Positions 35,833 through 44,026 of a stretch of DNA of 64,000 nt are shown here, in pieces. The position numbers and the translations under genes were made by a program. The DNA lies in NCBI RefSeq assembly GCF_001546115.1, contig NZ_KQ955209.1, positions 368,992 through 432,991 on the forward strand, in the 5' to 3' direction. Origin of the DNA: Paracoccus aminovorans (GTDB lineage Bacteria > Pseudomonadota > Alphaproteobacteria > Rhodobacterales > Rhodobacteraceae). The notes under the pieces are model-generated. The model searched no databases and was not told the DNA's origin. It worked only from the letters and a program-made list of their open reading frames with translations. Position 1 is the stretch's first letter, and each line of letters begins with the position of its first letter.

Positions 35833-37674
35833 TCAGCCGCGACGGCTGCGCGGCACGCCGTATTGTTCCAGCTTGAGATACAGCGTCGAGCGCGAGATCC
35901 CCAGCCGCCGCGCCGTCTCGGTCATGTTGCCGCCGCATTGCGCCAGGGCATCCAGGATCTCGGCCCGCTCGCGATCGCGCAGGGTGTCGTCGCGCGCCTT
36001 GCCCGGCCCCTGCGCGATGGCCTGCGGCAGGTCGGCCACGTCGATCAGCCGGCTGAAGGAGGTGGCCGACAGCGCCTCGATCAGATTGCGCAATTCGCGC
36101 AGGTTTCCCGGCCAGCCATGGGTCTGCAGGCGCAGCATGGCGGCGGGGGTAAAGCGCAGGACGCTGCCCTTGCGCCGGTCCGAATACAGGTCCGAGAACC
36201 GCCTTGCCAGCGGCTCCAGATCGGCCCGGCGCTCGGCCAAGGCCGGCAGGCGCAGGACGGCGCCGGACAGGCGGAAATGCAGATCCGCCCGCAGCGCGCC
36301 GGACGCCAGGCGCTCGGACAGCGGGACCGAGGACAGGCTGATGAACTGCACCGGCACCCCGGATTCGCGGCCCAGATGTGCCAGCGCCTGGGCCAGCAGC
36401 GCCTGCACCCCGAGCGGCGTCTCGGCCGGCTCGTCCAGAACCAGCGTGCCGCCGGTTTCGGCCAGCCGGGCCAGCATGCCGCCCGCCGCACCGGCAAGAC
36501 CGCCCTGCGCTGCGCGCAGGCCCTCGGCATCCAGCAGGCTGCAATCCACCACCTCCAGCGGCAGTTGCGCCAGCGGACCCGCGGCATGCAGCGCGCGGGC
36601 CAGGGTTTCCTTGCCGCTGCCGACTGCGCCCTTGATCAGCAGGGGCACCCCGCTTTTCACCAGCTCCAGCGCCTCGGCGCAGATCGCGGCCAGCGCCGGG
36701 CCGGTTTCGGCGATGGCGGCAAGCCCGGCCTGCGCCGCGGCCTGGCGCGGACGCTGGCTGGCAAAGGCCAGCATCAGCCCCAGGGCCTCGCCGTTTTCCG
36801 AGATCAGGTTCACGTCGGCCTCGGGCAGCGCCTCGCGCATCCGCCCGGCCAGCGCGCGAGGGTCGCTTTCATCGCCCGGGGCGGGGCTGGCGGCAAGCTC
36901 ATCCAGCACGCGCCCGCCGGCGCTGATGCGCTCTTCGATGCGGGCGAAGTTCTCGCTGGCCCAGACCCGGTTGCCGTAGCGATCCAGAAGCAGCAGTTCC
37001 TCGCCGCCGCGCCCGCGCCGCGCCAGCAGGCGGTCGATCAGGATCTGGTGCTCCTGCAGGCCCAGCAGACGCAGCGCCTCCTCGATCTGCATGGCCAGGC
37101 TGACCGACAGCGCCGCACCCTGGCGCAGGTTTTCATCCGAAGGCGCCGAGATATCGACCGCGCCCAGGATATGGTTGGTCATGGGGTCGCGAACCGGAGC
37201 CGCGGCACAGGACCAGCGCTGGATCTCTTCGCAGAAATGCTCGACCCCGGCGATGCTGACGGGCTGGCCCAGATGCAGCGCGGTGCCGATCGCATTGGTG
37301 CCGATGGCGCGCTCGTCCCAGCGCCCGCCCGGATGCAGGTGGTTTTCCGCGCCGCGGGACCGGACATAGGCGTCGCCGGTGGCGTCCAAGACCATGCCCG
37401 ACCGGTCGCAAAGCAGCAGCATCGCCCCGGCGCCGTCCAGCATGTAGCCCGCCCGCGCCACCGCATCCCGCGCCGCCCGCCGCAGCCGGTCGTTGCGCAG
37501 CCGGATGGCGCGCAATTCGTCCTCCGCGACCGAAGGCGCGCGCTTCAGCCCCCTCAGCCCGACGCTGTCCCGTGATCTGACCCAAGACCTGAGCACGATT
37601 TCGCGAATGCTTGGGGGCACGCTCCCCAAGGCGCGAAAGCGTTCCCAGTCCTCCTTCTGGATGCTCTCAGCCAT
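35833..37674 (-). CDS. acxR: AcoR/AcxR-type transcriptional activator with degenerate AAA+ loop
   Basis: A 613-residue regulator: N-terminal GAF-type sensor (segment AIGTNAIGTALHLGQPVSIA is typical of AcoR), central AAA+ domain with Walker A (LIKGAVGSGKETLARALHAA) and Walker B (GGTLVLDEPAE), and a Fis-type C-terminal HTH (NMTETARRLGISRSTLYLKL). The GAFTGA loop needed for sigma-54 contact is absent: the corresponding stretch reads LLDAEGLRAAQGGLAGAAGG. It may therefore act without sigma-54, or by another mechanism. It is transcribed in the same direction as acxABC and lies directly upstream, like acxR in Xanthobacter. The likely inducer is acetone or 2-propanol. Confidence 0.88.
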   Translation of the reverse strand: MAESIQKEDWERFRALGSVPPSIREIVLRSWVRSRDSVGLRGLKRAPSVAEDELRAIRLRNDRLRRAARDAVARAGYMLDGAGAMLLLCDRSGMVLDATGDAYVRSRGAENHLHPGGRWDERAIGTNAIGTALHLGQPVSIAGVEHFCEEIQRWSCAAAPVRDPMTNHILGAVDISAPSDENLRQGAALSVSLAMQIEEALRLLGLQEHQILIDRLLARRGRGGEELLLLDRYGNRVWASENFARIEERISAGGRVLDELAASPAPGDESDPRALAGRMREALPEADVNLISENGEALGLMLAFASQRPRQAAAQAGLAAIAETGPALAAICAEALELVKSGVPLLIKGAVGSGKETLARALHAAGPLAQLPLEVVDCSLLDAEGLRAAQGGLAGAAGGMLARLAETGGTLVLDEPAETPLGVQALLAQALAHLGRESGVPVQFISLSSVPLSERLASGALRADLHFRLSGAVLRLPALAERRADLEPLARRFSDLYSDRRKGSVLRFTPAAMLRLQTHGWPGNLRELRNLIEALSATSFSRLIDVADLPQAIAQGPGKARDDTLRDRERAEILDALAQCGGNMTETARRLGISRSTLYLKLEQYGVPRSRRG

Positions 37675-37765
37675 GTCCGGCCTCTTGTGAGGTGGGGAAT
37701 ATAAGGCAACCTCGGACCTCTCATGTCAAGAAACGGATCGGAATCGTGCGGTCGCCGGGCAAGCA

Positions 37766-37945
37766 TCATCCCGCCGACCGCCCCTGTATTTCCCCAAGCG
37801 CCACAGAGGGCACCGCGGTCATCCAGTCGCCGGGCAACGGCATCGAACAATCCGGCGGCGCACCAGTTTTCAGCACCAGCGGCGCGGTCGTGCCTTTCTC
37901 CAGCGCCAGACCGGATCGCATGATCATTGCTCCTATCGCGGCCAT
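37766..37945 (-). CDS. small ORF at the end of the formamidase operon, function unknown
   Basis: A 59-codon frame that begins 12 bp after the fmdB stop and in the same reading frame. The product opens MAAIGAMIMRSGLALEKGTT and ends LGEIQGRSAG. Two further ATGs (37927 and 37921) are possible starts; the one at 37921 has AGGAGC at a good distance. The composition is protein-like, but I recognise no family. It could be a real small protein of the fmd operon, or the remnant of a longer C-terminal region of the upstream frame. Confidence 0.4.
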   Translation of the reverse strand: MAAIGAMIMRSGLALEKGTTAPLVLKTGAPPDCSMPLPGDWMTAVPSVALGEIQGRSAG

Positions 37946-37957
37946 GAATCGCCTGCG

Positions 37958-38254
37958 CTAGCATTGCCCCAGCATCCAGCGCCGCGAGGTGGGCGGCGCC
38001 TTCTTCTTGCACAGGTTGCAGCCGCAGCTCGGCAGGTGGCCGCGCTTGACCACGCGCGGCTCGGCAGAGCTCGCCTCGGCGCGGTGCTCGGCCCGGCGCA
38101 GCCCGCTCGAAAGCGTGCTGATCAGCGGCAGGGCCGGCAGCACCGCGGCGGGCGCGCCGCAATGCGGACAGGGCGCGCCGGCCAGGCTGGCCTCATAGCT
38201 CATGCGCTCGGTGAAAAGGCCGTGTTCGGCGCAGGCGAAATCATAGATCGGCAT
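37958..38254 (-). CDS. fmdB: FmdB-family zinc-ribbon protein
   Basis: A 98-residue protein whose N-terminus MPIYDFACAEHGLFTERMSY and CPHCGAPAAVLPALP form the short FmdB zinc ribbon. A second Cys group lies near the C-terminus (LPSCGCNLCKKKAPP). FmdB proteins accompany formamidase genes and were proposed as regulators of amide use in Methylophilus; their biochemical role is not settled. It lies 10 bp after the amide channel gene, in the fmdA operon. Confidence 0.85.
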   Translation of the reverse strand: MPIYDFACAEHGLFTERMSYEASLAGAPCPHCGAPAAVLPALPLISTLSSGLRRAEHRAEASSAEPRVVKRGHLPSCGCNLCKKKAPPTSRRWMLGQC

Positions 38255-38264
38255 GGCATGACCC

Positions 38265-38777
38265 TCACATCAATCCGTCGAGCAGCAGGAAACCCGGCAG
38301 CCAGCCGGTCACGATCCCGGCCAGCAGCGTCACCCAGGCGGTGGCGCGCAGGATCGGCCGTCCCAGCGCCAGCAGCAGGAAATACATGAACCAGAGCACG
38401 CCCCAGACCAGCCAGTTGCCCGCCAGCCAAAGCTCGGTCGGCGAGCCGGCGGCGGCGAGCGCGCGCAGAAAGACCGGAACCGTGGTGATGGCCACGAACA
38501 GGCTGAACCAGCCCAGGCCCCGGCCATCGACCGCAACGACGCGGTTGTGGGCGACCCAGAAATAGGTGGTGCTGAACATCAGCGTCAGCGCCGCCGCCCG
38601 GACCGTCTGCAGGTCCGCCCCCGCACCGAAGGCGCCCTGCACCACCACGCCCGCGGCGACCAGGCCCGAGACCAGGTTGATCACCACGATCTCGCGATCC
38701 TCGATCCGGCCCATGAGCCACAGCCCGTTGAGAAACAGCACCGCGCCCACGTAGAACAATAGAAAACCAAGCAGCAT
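38265..38777 (-). CDS. amiS: AmiS/UreI family amide or urea channel
   Basis: A 170-residue membrane protein with six hydrophobic helices, the size and pattern of the AmiS/UreI channels. Family-type segments are LFYVGAVLFLNGLWLMGRI, TLMFSTTYFWVAHNRVVAVD and LWLAGNWLVWGVLWFMYFLL. It would let formamide or a related short amide (or urea) pass the cytoplasmic membrane. The start has GGGAGGAGAGGTCC directly ahead. It lies between fmdA and fmdB, so substrate uptake and hydrolysis are coexpressed. Confidence 0.88.
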   Translation of the reverse strand: MLLGFLLFYVGAVLFLNGLWLMGRIEDREIVVINLVSGLVAAGVVVQGAFGAGADLQTVRAAALTLMFSTTYFWVAHNRVVAVDGRGLGWFSLFVAITTVPVFLRALAAAGSPTELWLAGNWLVWGVLWFMYFLLLALGRPILRATAWVTLLAGIVTGWLPGFLLLDGLM

Positions 38778-38836
38778 GGACCTCTCCTCCCTGGTGAAGC
38801 CGCGCGCCCCGAAAGCCGGGACGCGGGCGCGTGGCC

Positions 38837-40063
38837 TCAGCTGGTCTTGGCGACCGGAATGTCCGGGACCGAGCGTTTCGGCCCGTCGCCATTGGGCCGG
38901 ATGTCGAAGTCGAAGATGCCGGTCGGGATCGCCAGCGTCGCGCAGACATTGGGGATGTCGACGATGCCGGCGATGCGGCCCTCGACCGGGGCGGTGCCCA
39001 GGATCATGTAGCCCTGCTCGCCCGAATAGCCGAATTTCTTCAGGTATTCGATGGCGTTGAGGCAGGCCCGGCGATAGGCGACATGGGCGTCGAGATAATA
39101 TTGCTCGCCCGTGTGCTCGTCGACCGAGATGCCCTCGAAAATCAGGTAGTCGTCGAAATGCGGGTCGATGGGCGAGGGCCGGAAGATCGGGTTGATGACG
39201 CCGTATTTCGCCATGCCGCCCTTGATGATCTCGACCTTGATCTCGATCCAGCCGGCCATCTCGATGGCGCCGCAGAAGGTGATCTCGCCGTCGCCCTGGC
39301 TGAAATGGATGTCGCCCATCGAAAGCCCGCCGCCCTTTACATAGACGGGGAAATAGACCTTGGAGCCGCGCGACAGGTTCTTGATGTCGCAATTGCCGCC
39401 ATGTTCGCGCGGCGGCACGGTGCGCCAGGCCTCCTCGGCGGCGCTTTGCGCGGCGCTGCCGGTCATCTGCCCCATCAGCGCGGTCGCGGCATGGGGTGGT
39501 GCGGCCAGCGGCGGGACGCGGTTCGGATCGGTGGCGATCAGCGCCGCCTCGCGCCGGTTCGCCTCGGCCAGCAGCTTGTGGTCGGGCAGGCAGCCGATCA
39601 GGCCGGGATGGATCAGGCCGGGATAGCGCACGCCTGGGATATGGCGCGAGGTGGTATAGATGCCCTCGAAATCCCAGATCGACTTGGTGGCCTGCGGGTA
39701 ATGTTCGGTCAGGAAGCCGCCGCCGTTCTCCTTGGCGAAGAGCCCGTTGAAGCCCCAGCGCGACTCGGGCAGCGCGCCGATGTCGAGAATGTCGACCACC
39801 AGCAGGTCGCCCGGCTCGGCGCCCTCGAAGCCGAAGGGACCGGACAGGTAATGCACCCGCGTCAGGTCCACGTCGCGGATGTCGTTGGCGCTGTCGTTGT
39901 TGCCGATCTGGCCGCCGGTCCAGTCGTAGCATTCGACGCGCAGCACCTCGCCGGGCTTGAAGGTCTCGACCATCGGGATGTCGGGATGCCAGCGGTTGTG
40001 CGGCTTTTGCGTGGCCTGTTCGGGGGCCGTGTTGAGATCCACCTTGAATACGGTTTTCGACAT
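38837..40063 (-). CDS. fmdA: formamidase
   Basis: A 408-residue enzyme of the FmdA/AmdA family, almost exactly the length of the Methylophilus formamidase. It splits formamide into formate and ammonia. Recognisable segments are NRWHPDIPMVETFKPGEVLR, LSGPFGFEGAEPGDLLVVDI, the His-rich SRHIPGVRYPGLIHPGLIGC and SMGDIHFSQGDGEITFCGAI. The ATG at 40063 is preceded by GGAGGGAGGAGAAC. It is the first gene of fmdA-amiS-fmdB and is divergent from the permease-kinase fusion gene, with a 229-bp shared regulatory gap containing direct repeats. Confidence 0.94.
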   Translation of the reverse strand: MSKTVFKVDLNTAPEQATQKPHNRWHPDIPMVETFKPGEVLRVECYDWTGGQIGNNDSANDIRDVDLTRVHYLSGPFGFEGAEPGDLLVVDILDIGALPESRWGFNGLFAKENGGGFLTEHYPQATKSIWDFEGIYTTSRHIPGVRYPGLIHPGLIGCLPDHKLLAEANRREAALIATDPNRVPPLAAPPHAATALMGQMTGSAAQSAAEEAWRTVPPREHGGNCDIKNLSRGSKVYFPVYVKGGGLSMGDIHFSQGDGEITFCGAIEMAGWIEIKVEIIKGGMAKYGVINPIFRPSPIDPHFDDYLIFEGISVDEHTGEQYYLDAHVAYRRACLNAIEYLKKFGYSGEQGYMILGTAPVEGRIAGIVDIPNVCATLAIPTGIFDFDIRPNGDGPKRSVPDIPVAKTS

Positions 40064-40121
40064 GTTCTCCTCCCTCCTTGCGGGCCGGCGGGCAGGCCGG
40101 TCCCGCCGCCAGCCTGGGTCG

Positions 40122-40174
40122 GGCATGTAATCGCCATGCATGCCGCAAGCCGGGGAAATGTAATTTCTTGTAAC
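40122..40174. promoter_or_regulatory. TGTAA direct repeats and inverted repeat in the fmdA/permease-kinase divergent promoter region
   Basis: TGTAAT at 40159 and TGTAAC at 40169 form a tandem direct repeat with a 10-bp period, the layout bound by OmpR-type regulators. A third TGTAAT lies at 40126, inside an inverted repeat GGCATG-N11-CATGCC (40122-40144). The tandem sits about 100 bp upstream of fmdA and about 120 bp upstream of the divergent sensor gene. An OmpR-type regulator is encoded nearby. Confidence 0.45.
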
Positions 40175-40292
40175 CGGCGCTTGCGCGGCGCGGGGTTTCG
40201 CGGCGCCATGCAGGCAAGGGCAATTCCCAGCCCGGGCAAAGCCCGCTAGGCTGGCGGCGGCGGCCGCAGGAGGAGCGGCCCCGGAGGGAGCG

Positions 40293-42914
40293 ATGAACAG
40301 GCACAGCGCCATCGCGGAAGCCGACCTGCCGCCGCGGGACGCAAGCGGCTTTCCCGGCCTGGAGCCCGCGCCGCGCAGCTATCAGTCCTGGGTCGCGGAC
40401 GAGACCATCGAGGATTACGCGCTGCGCTACGCCCCCGCCAGCCACCGGCGCTGGAGCCCCGCCACCATCACCCATACCGCGCTGGGGGGCATCTCGTTCC
40501 TGGCGCTCGAGGCGATCGGGGCGGCGCTGACCCTGTCCTGGGGCGTGCATGTGACGGTGGTGGCGGTGCTGATCGCCTCGGCCTTCATCTTCGTCACCAG
40601 CCTGCCCATCGCCTATCACGTGGCGCGCGCCAACGTGGACATGGACCTGCTGACCCGGGGCGCGGGCTTCGGCTATATCGGCTCGGCCATCACCTCGTTG
40701 ATCTATGCCACCTATACCGTCATCTTCTTTGCGCTCGAGGGGGTGATCATCGGCCAGGCGCTGCTGGTCTGCTTCGGCCTGCCGCTGCCCTTGGGCTATC
40801 TGCTGTCGGCCTTGGCGATCCTGCCGGTGGCCTCGCGCGGGATGACCGCGATCTCGCGCTTCCAGGTGGCGACGCAGCTGCCCTGGATCGTGCTGGCCCT
40901 GCTGCCCTTTGCCGCCATCGCCTGGGCCGAGCCCGATGCGGCGGCGCGCTGGCTGGCCGCGCCCGGTCCCGCCTTCAGCCTGCTGTCGCTGGGCGGCGCC
41001 ATCGGCGTGCTCTGCGCCCTGACGCTGCAGATCGGCGAACAGGTGGACTATCTGCGCTTCCTGCCCCCGCGCGAGGCCACAACGCGGCTGCGCTGGTGGG
41101 GCGCGCTGATCCTGGCCGGGCCGGGCTGGATCCTGATCGGCGGCGCCAAGGTGCTGATGGGCAGCTTCCTGGTCTGGCTGGCCATCGGCGACGGCATGGC
41201 GCCGGAATTCGCGGTCGAGCCCATCGGCATGTTCTGGCACGCCTACGAATACCTGTTCGGGCCGCGCATGGCGCTGCTGGTGGCGACGGCCTATATCCTG
41301 CTTGCGCAGGTCAAGATCAACGTCACCAACGCCTATGCCGGCTCGCTGGCGCAGTCGAATTTCTTCCTGCGCGTGGCGCGCTATCATCCCGGGCGGCTGA
41401 TCTGGCTGCTGATCCATGTCGCGATCAGCTGCGCGCTGATGCTGATGGGGGTGTTTGCCACGCTCGAGGCGGTGCTGGCGATCTATGCCAACCTGGCGCT
41501 GGCCTGGCTGGGGGCGATCTTCGCCGACCTGGCGGTGCTGAAGCCGCTGGGGCTGAGCCCGGCGCGGATCGAGTTCCGGCGCGCGCATCTGCCGGATTTC
41601 AACCCGGTCGGCTGCGGCGGCATGGCGTTGGGGGCGCTGGCGGGGCTGGCGCTTTACGCCGGCCTTGGCGGGCCGATGGCGCAGGCCTGGTCGGCGCCCA
41701 TCGCCTTTGCCCTGTCGCTGGTCGCGGCGACCGGCCTGGGCCTGATGCGGCAGGGCCGCGGCTTCATCGCGCGCGAACCGCATGTCTTCCGCCGCCGCAG
41801 CCGCTGCGACTGCGCCATCTGCAGCCATGGCTACGAGACGCGCGACATGGCCTATTGCACCTTCTACGAACGGCCGATCTGCTCGCTCTGCTGCAGCCTC
41901 GAGCCGCATTGCCGCGACTTCTGCAAGCGCGGCCGCACGCCGGGCGCGGTCGATCCCGCCGCGCCTGCCCTGCGGCTGCACCGCATGCCGCCGCGGCTGG
42001 GCCGGCGGACCTGGCAGGTCGCGGCGGTCTTCGCGCTGCTGATGGCCGGGCTCGGGATGCTCTACCTGCTCGCGCGGCACCTGTCGGCCAGCCTGCGCGA
42101 CATGCAGGTCGTGGCGCATGTCTTCCTGGGCTCGGCACCGCTGCTGGCCCTGCTGGCCTTCTGGGCGGTGATGGCGAACGAGCGCCGCCGCCTGACCGAG
42201 GAGGATCTGATCGACGCGCTGCGCCGGCTGGGCTCGACCCAGCGCGAGCTTGCCATCCGCCAGCGCCTTGCCGCGGTGGGCGAGGTCGCGGCCACGATCA
42301 GCCACGAACTGCGCAACCCCCTGGGCACCATCACCAGCTCGGTCGAGGTGCTGTCGCGCAGCCCCGGCCTGGGCCCCGATGCCGAAGAGGACGTGCAGCG
42401 CATCCGCCGCAACATCGCCCGTTGCAGCCGGATCATCGACATCCTGCTGGATTTCGCCCGCCAGGGCGCGCATGAGACGGTGCCGGTCGATCTGCGCGAC
42501 TGGCTTTCGGCCCTGGTGGCCGAACATCCGGCCGCGCCCCATGTCACGCTGGAGGTGCCCGAGGGGATGCGCCTGCGCTGCGACCCGGCGCGGCTACAAT
42601 TCGCCATCCGCAACCTGATCGAGAACGGCTGGCAGGCGGCGGAATCGGTGCCCGGCCGGGTGCCCCGGGTGATCCTGCGCGCCTTTCGCGACGGGGGCCG
42701 CAGCATCGTCGAGATCGAGGACAACGGCCCCGGCCTCGCGCCCGAGATCCGCGCCCGCGCCTTCGACCCGCTGGTCACCACCAAGGATTCCGGCGTGGGG
42801 CTGGGCCTGTCGCTGGTGCGCCGCGTCGCCGAACTGCATGGCGGCGACGCCTGGATCGCGCGCACCGGCCCCGAGGGCACGGTCATGCGCCTGAGCATTG
42901 CCGAGCCGCCATGA
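40293..42914 (+). CDS. NCS1-type permease fused to a histidine kinase through a nine-cysteine module
   Basis: An 873-residue fusion. Residues about 35-495 form a 12-helix permease resembling the NCS1 nucleobase/allantoin/cytosine family (SPATITHTALGGISFLALEA; MDLLTRGAGFGYIGSAITSL; NVTNAYAGSLAQSNFF). Residues 505-544 hold nine cysteines (505, 507, 510, 522, 530, 533, 534, 540, 544), probably a metal site. Two further helices follow (about 565-630), then HisKA with His671 (ATISHELRNPLGTITSSVEV) and HATPase_c (NLIENGWQAAE, DNGPGL, GVGLGLSLVRR). The organisation parallels CbrA, in which an SLC5 transporter is joined to a kinase. It has GGAGGGAG before the start and overlaps the next gene (ATGA). 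It may sense an amide or nucleobase; this is inference from the adjacent formamidase. Confidence 0.85.
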   Translation: MNRHSAIAEADLPPRDASGFPGLEPAPRSYQSWVADETIEDYALRYAPASHRRWSPATITHTALGGISFLALEAIGAALTLSWGVHVTVVAVLIASAFIFVTSLPIAYHVARANVDMDLLTRGAGFGYIGSAITSLIYATYTVIFFALEGVIIGQALLVCFGLPLPLGYLLSALAILPVASRGMTAISRFQVATQLPWIVLALLPFAAIAWAEPDAAARWLAAPGPAFSLLSLGGAIGVLCALTLQIGEQVDYLRFLPPREATTRLRWWGALILAGPGWILIGGAKVLMGSFLVWLAIGDGMAPEFAVEPIGMFWHAYEYLFGPRMALLVATAYILLAQVKINVTNAYAGSLAQSNFFLRVARYHPGRLIWLLIHVAISCALMLMGVFATLEAVLAIYANLALAWLGAIFADLAVLKPLGLSPARIEFRRAHLPDFNPVGCGGMALGALAGLALYAGLGGPMAQAWSAPIAFALSLVAATGLGLMRQGRGFIAREPHVFRRRSRCDCAICSHGYETRDMAYCTFYERPICSLCCSLEPHCRDFCKRGRTPGAVDPAAPALRLHRMPPRLGRRTWQVAAVFALLMAGLGMLYLLARHLSASLRDMQVVAHVFLGSAPLLALLAFWAVMANERRRLTEEDLIDALRRLGSTQRELAIRQRLAAVGEVAATISHELRNPLGTITSSVEVLSRSPGLGPDAEEDVQRIRRNIARCSRIIDILLDFARQGAHETVPVDLRDWLSALVAEHPAAPHVTLEVPEGMRLRCDPARLQFAIRNLIENGWQAAESVPGRVPRVILRAFRDGGRSIVEIEDNGPGLAPEIRARAFDPLVTTKDSGVGLGLSLVRRVAELHGGDAWIARTGPEGTVMRLSIAEPP

Positions 42915-44026
42915 CCCGGCGGCTGCTGATCCTGGACGACGACAGCGACTTCGCCGTCTCGACCTCGCGCGCGCTGGCGCTCGAGGGCGTGGAATGCCGC
43001 ATCGCGCCGGACGGGGCCTCGGCCTTTGCGCTCCTCGAGACCGAGCCGGTCGAGGTGGTGCTGATCGACATCCGGCTGCGGCACGAGGACGGGACCGAGC
43101 TTGCCGCGCGGCTGCACGCCCGCCATCCCGGCCTGGTCATGGTGATCATGACCGCCTATGCCTCGGTGGACAGCGCCGTCGCCGCGCTGAAGGCGGGCGC
43201 CTACGACTATCTGCGCAAGCCCTTCTTCCTGGACGAGCTGATGGGGGCGCTGGAGCGCTGTTTCCAGCTGGTCGAGCTGCGCGCGGCCAAGGCGCGGGCC
43301 GAGCGCGAACTGGCGCTGATGCGCCAGATCGAGGCGACCTCGCAGCTGGCCGCCGGCCTGTCGCATGATTTCAAGAACATGCTGGCCGTCATCCGGGCCA
43401 ATCTGGCGGTGATCGCCGAACGGCTGCCGGCGCAGGACGGGCTGAAACCCTATGCCGGCGATGCGCTGGACGCCGCCGTGACGGCGGGCGATCTGGTCAC
43501 CCGGCTGATGGGCTTCGCCCGCCAGCCGGCCCTGTCGCCCGAGCCCAGGGACCTGCGCCTGCCGGTCCGGACCACCGCCTCCATGCTGGCGCGCACGCTT
43601 TGCGCCGGGATGCGGATCGAATGCGACCTGCCCGACCACCCGCTGCTGGCGCCGGTCGATGCGGGCCAGATCGGCACCGCGCTGGTCAACCTGCTGATCA
43701 ACGCGCGCGATGCGACCGAGGGCCGGGGCCGGGCGCGGATCGCGCTGCGCCATGTCTGGCGCGGCGGCGATTACGCGCGGCTGACGGTCGAGGACGACGG
43801 GCCGGGCTTCGACGCCGGCGGGCTCGACCATGCGCTAGAGCCGCTTTTCACCACCAAGCCCGAGGGGACCGGGCTGGGCCTGTCGATGATCCAGCAGCTG
43901 GCGCTGGTCAGCGGCGGCGATTTCCGCATCGGCAATGCCGAGACCGGCGGCGCGCGGGCGGTGCTGGACCTGCCCTGCCTGCGCCCCGGCCCCGCGCCGG
44001 ATCAGGGCTCGGGCGAGAACATGTAG
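42911..44026 (+). CDS. receiver domain-histidine kinase hybrid protein
   Basis: A 371-residue soluble protein. The N-terminal receiver has Asp53 (VVLIDIRLRHEDGTEL) and the conserved KAGAYDYLRKPFF end. A short helical linker leads to a kinase core with His152 (AGLSHDFKNMLAVIRANLAV) and HATPase_c (NLLINARDATE, VEDDGPGF, GTGLGLSMIQQ). There is no DNA-binding domain. It is coupled to the permease-kinase gene by ATGA and is its obvious phosphorylation target. It could then act as a second kinase toward another regulator, perhaps the OmpR-type protein whose gene converges with it and overlaps its end by 25 bp. Confidence 0.88.
   Translation: MTRRLLILDDDSDFAVSTSRALALEGVECRIAPDGASAFALLETEPVEVVLIDIRLRHEDGTELAARLHARHPGLVMVIMTAYASVDSAVAALKAGAYDYLRKPFFLDELMGALERCFQLVELRAAKARAERELALMRQIEATSQLAAGLSHDFKNMLAVIRANLAVIAERLPAQDGLKPYAGDALDAAVTAGDLVTRLMGFARQPALSPEPRDLRLPVRTTASMLARTLCAGMRIECDLPDHPLLAPVDAGQIGTALVNLLINARDATEGRGRARIALRHVWRGGDYARLTVEDDGPGFDAGGLDHALEPLFTTKPEGTGLGLSMIQQLALVSGGDFRIGNAETGGARAVLDLPCLRPGPAPDQGSGENM

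Noticed and set aside
38265..42542. A 1,425-codon minus-strand frame joining the AmiS gene to sequence opposite fmdA and the permease-kinase fusion
   Set aside because: Only the last 170 codons (AmiS) look like protein, and they have their own ribosome site. The rest is low-complexity antisense sequence.
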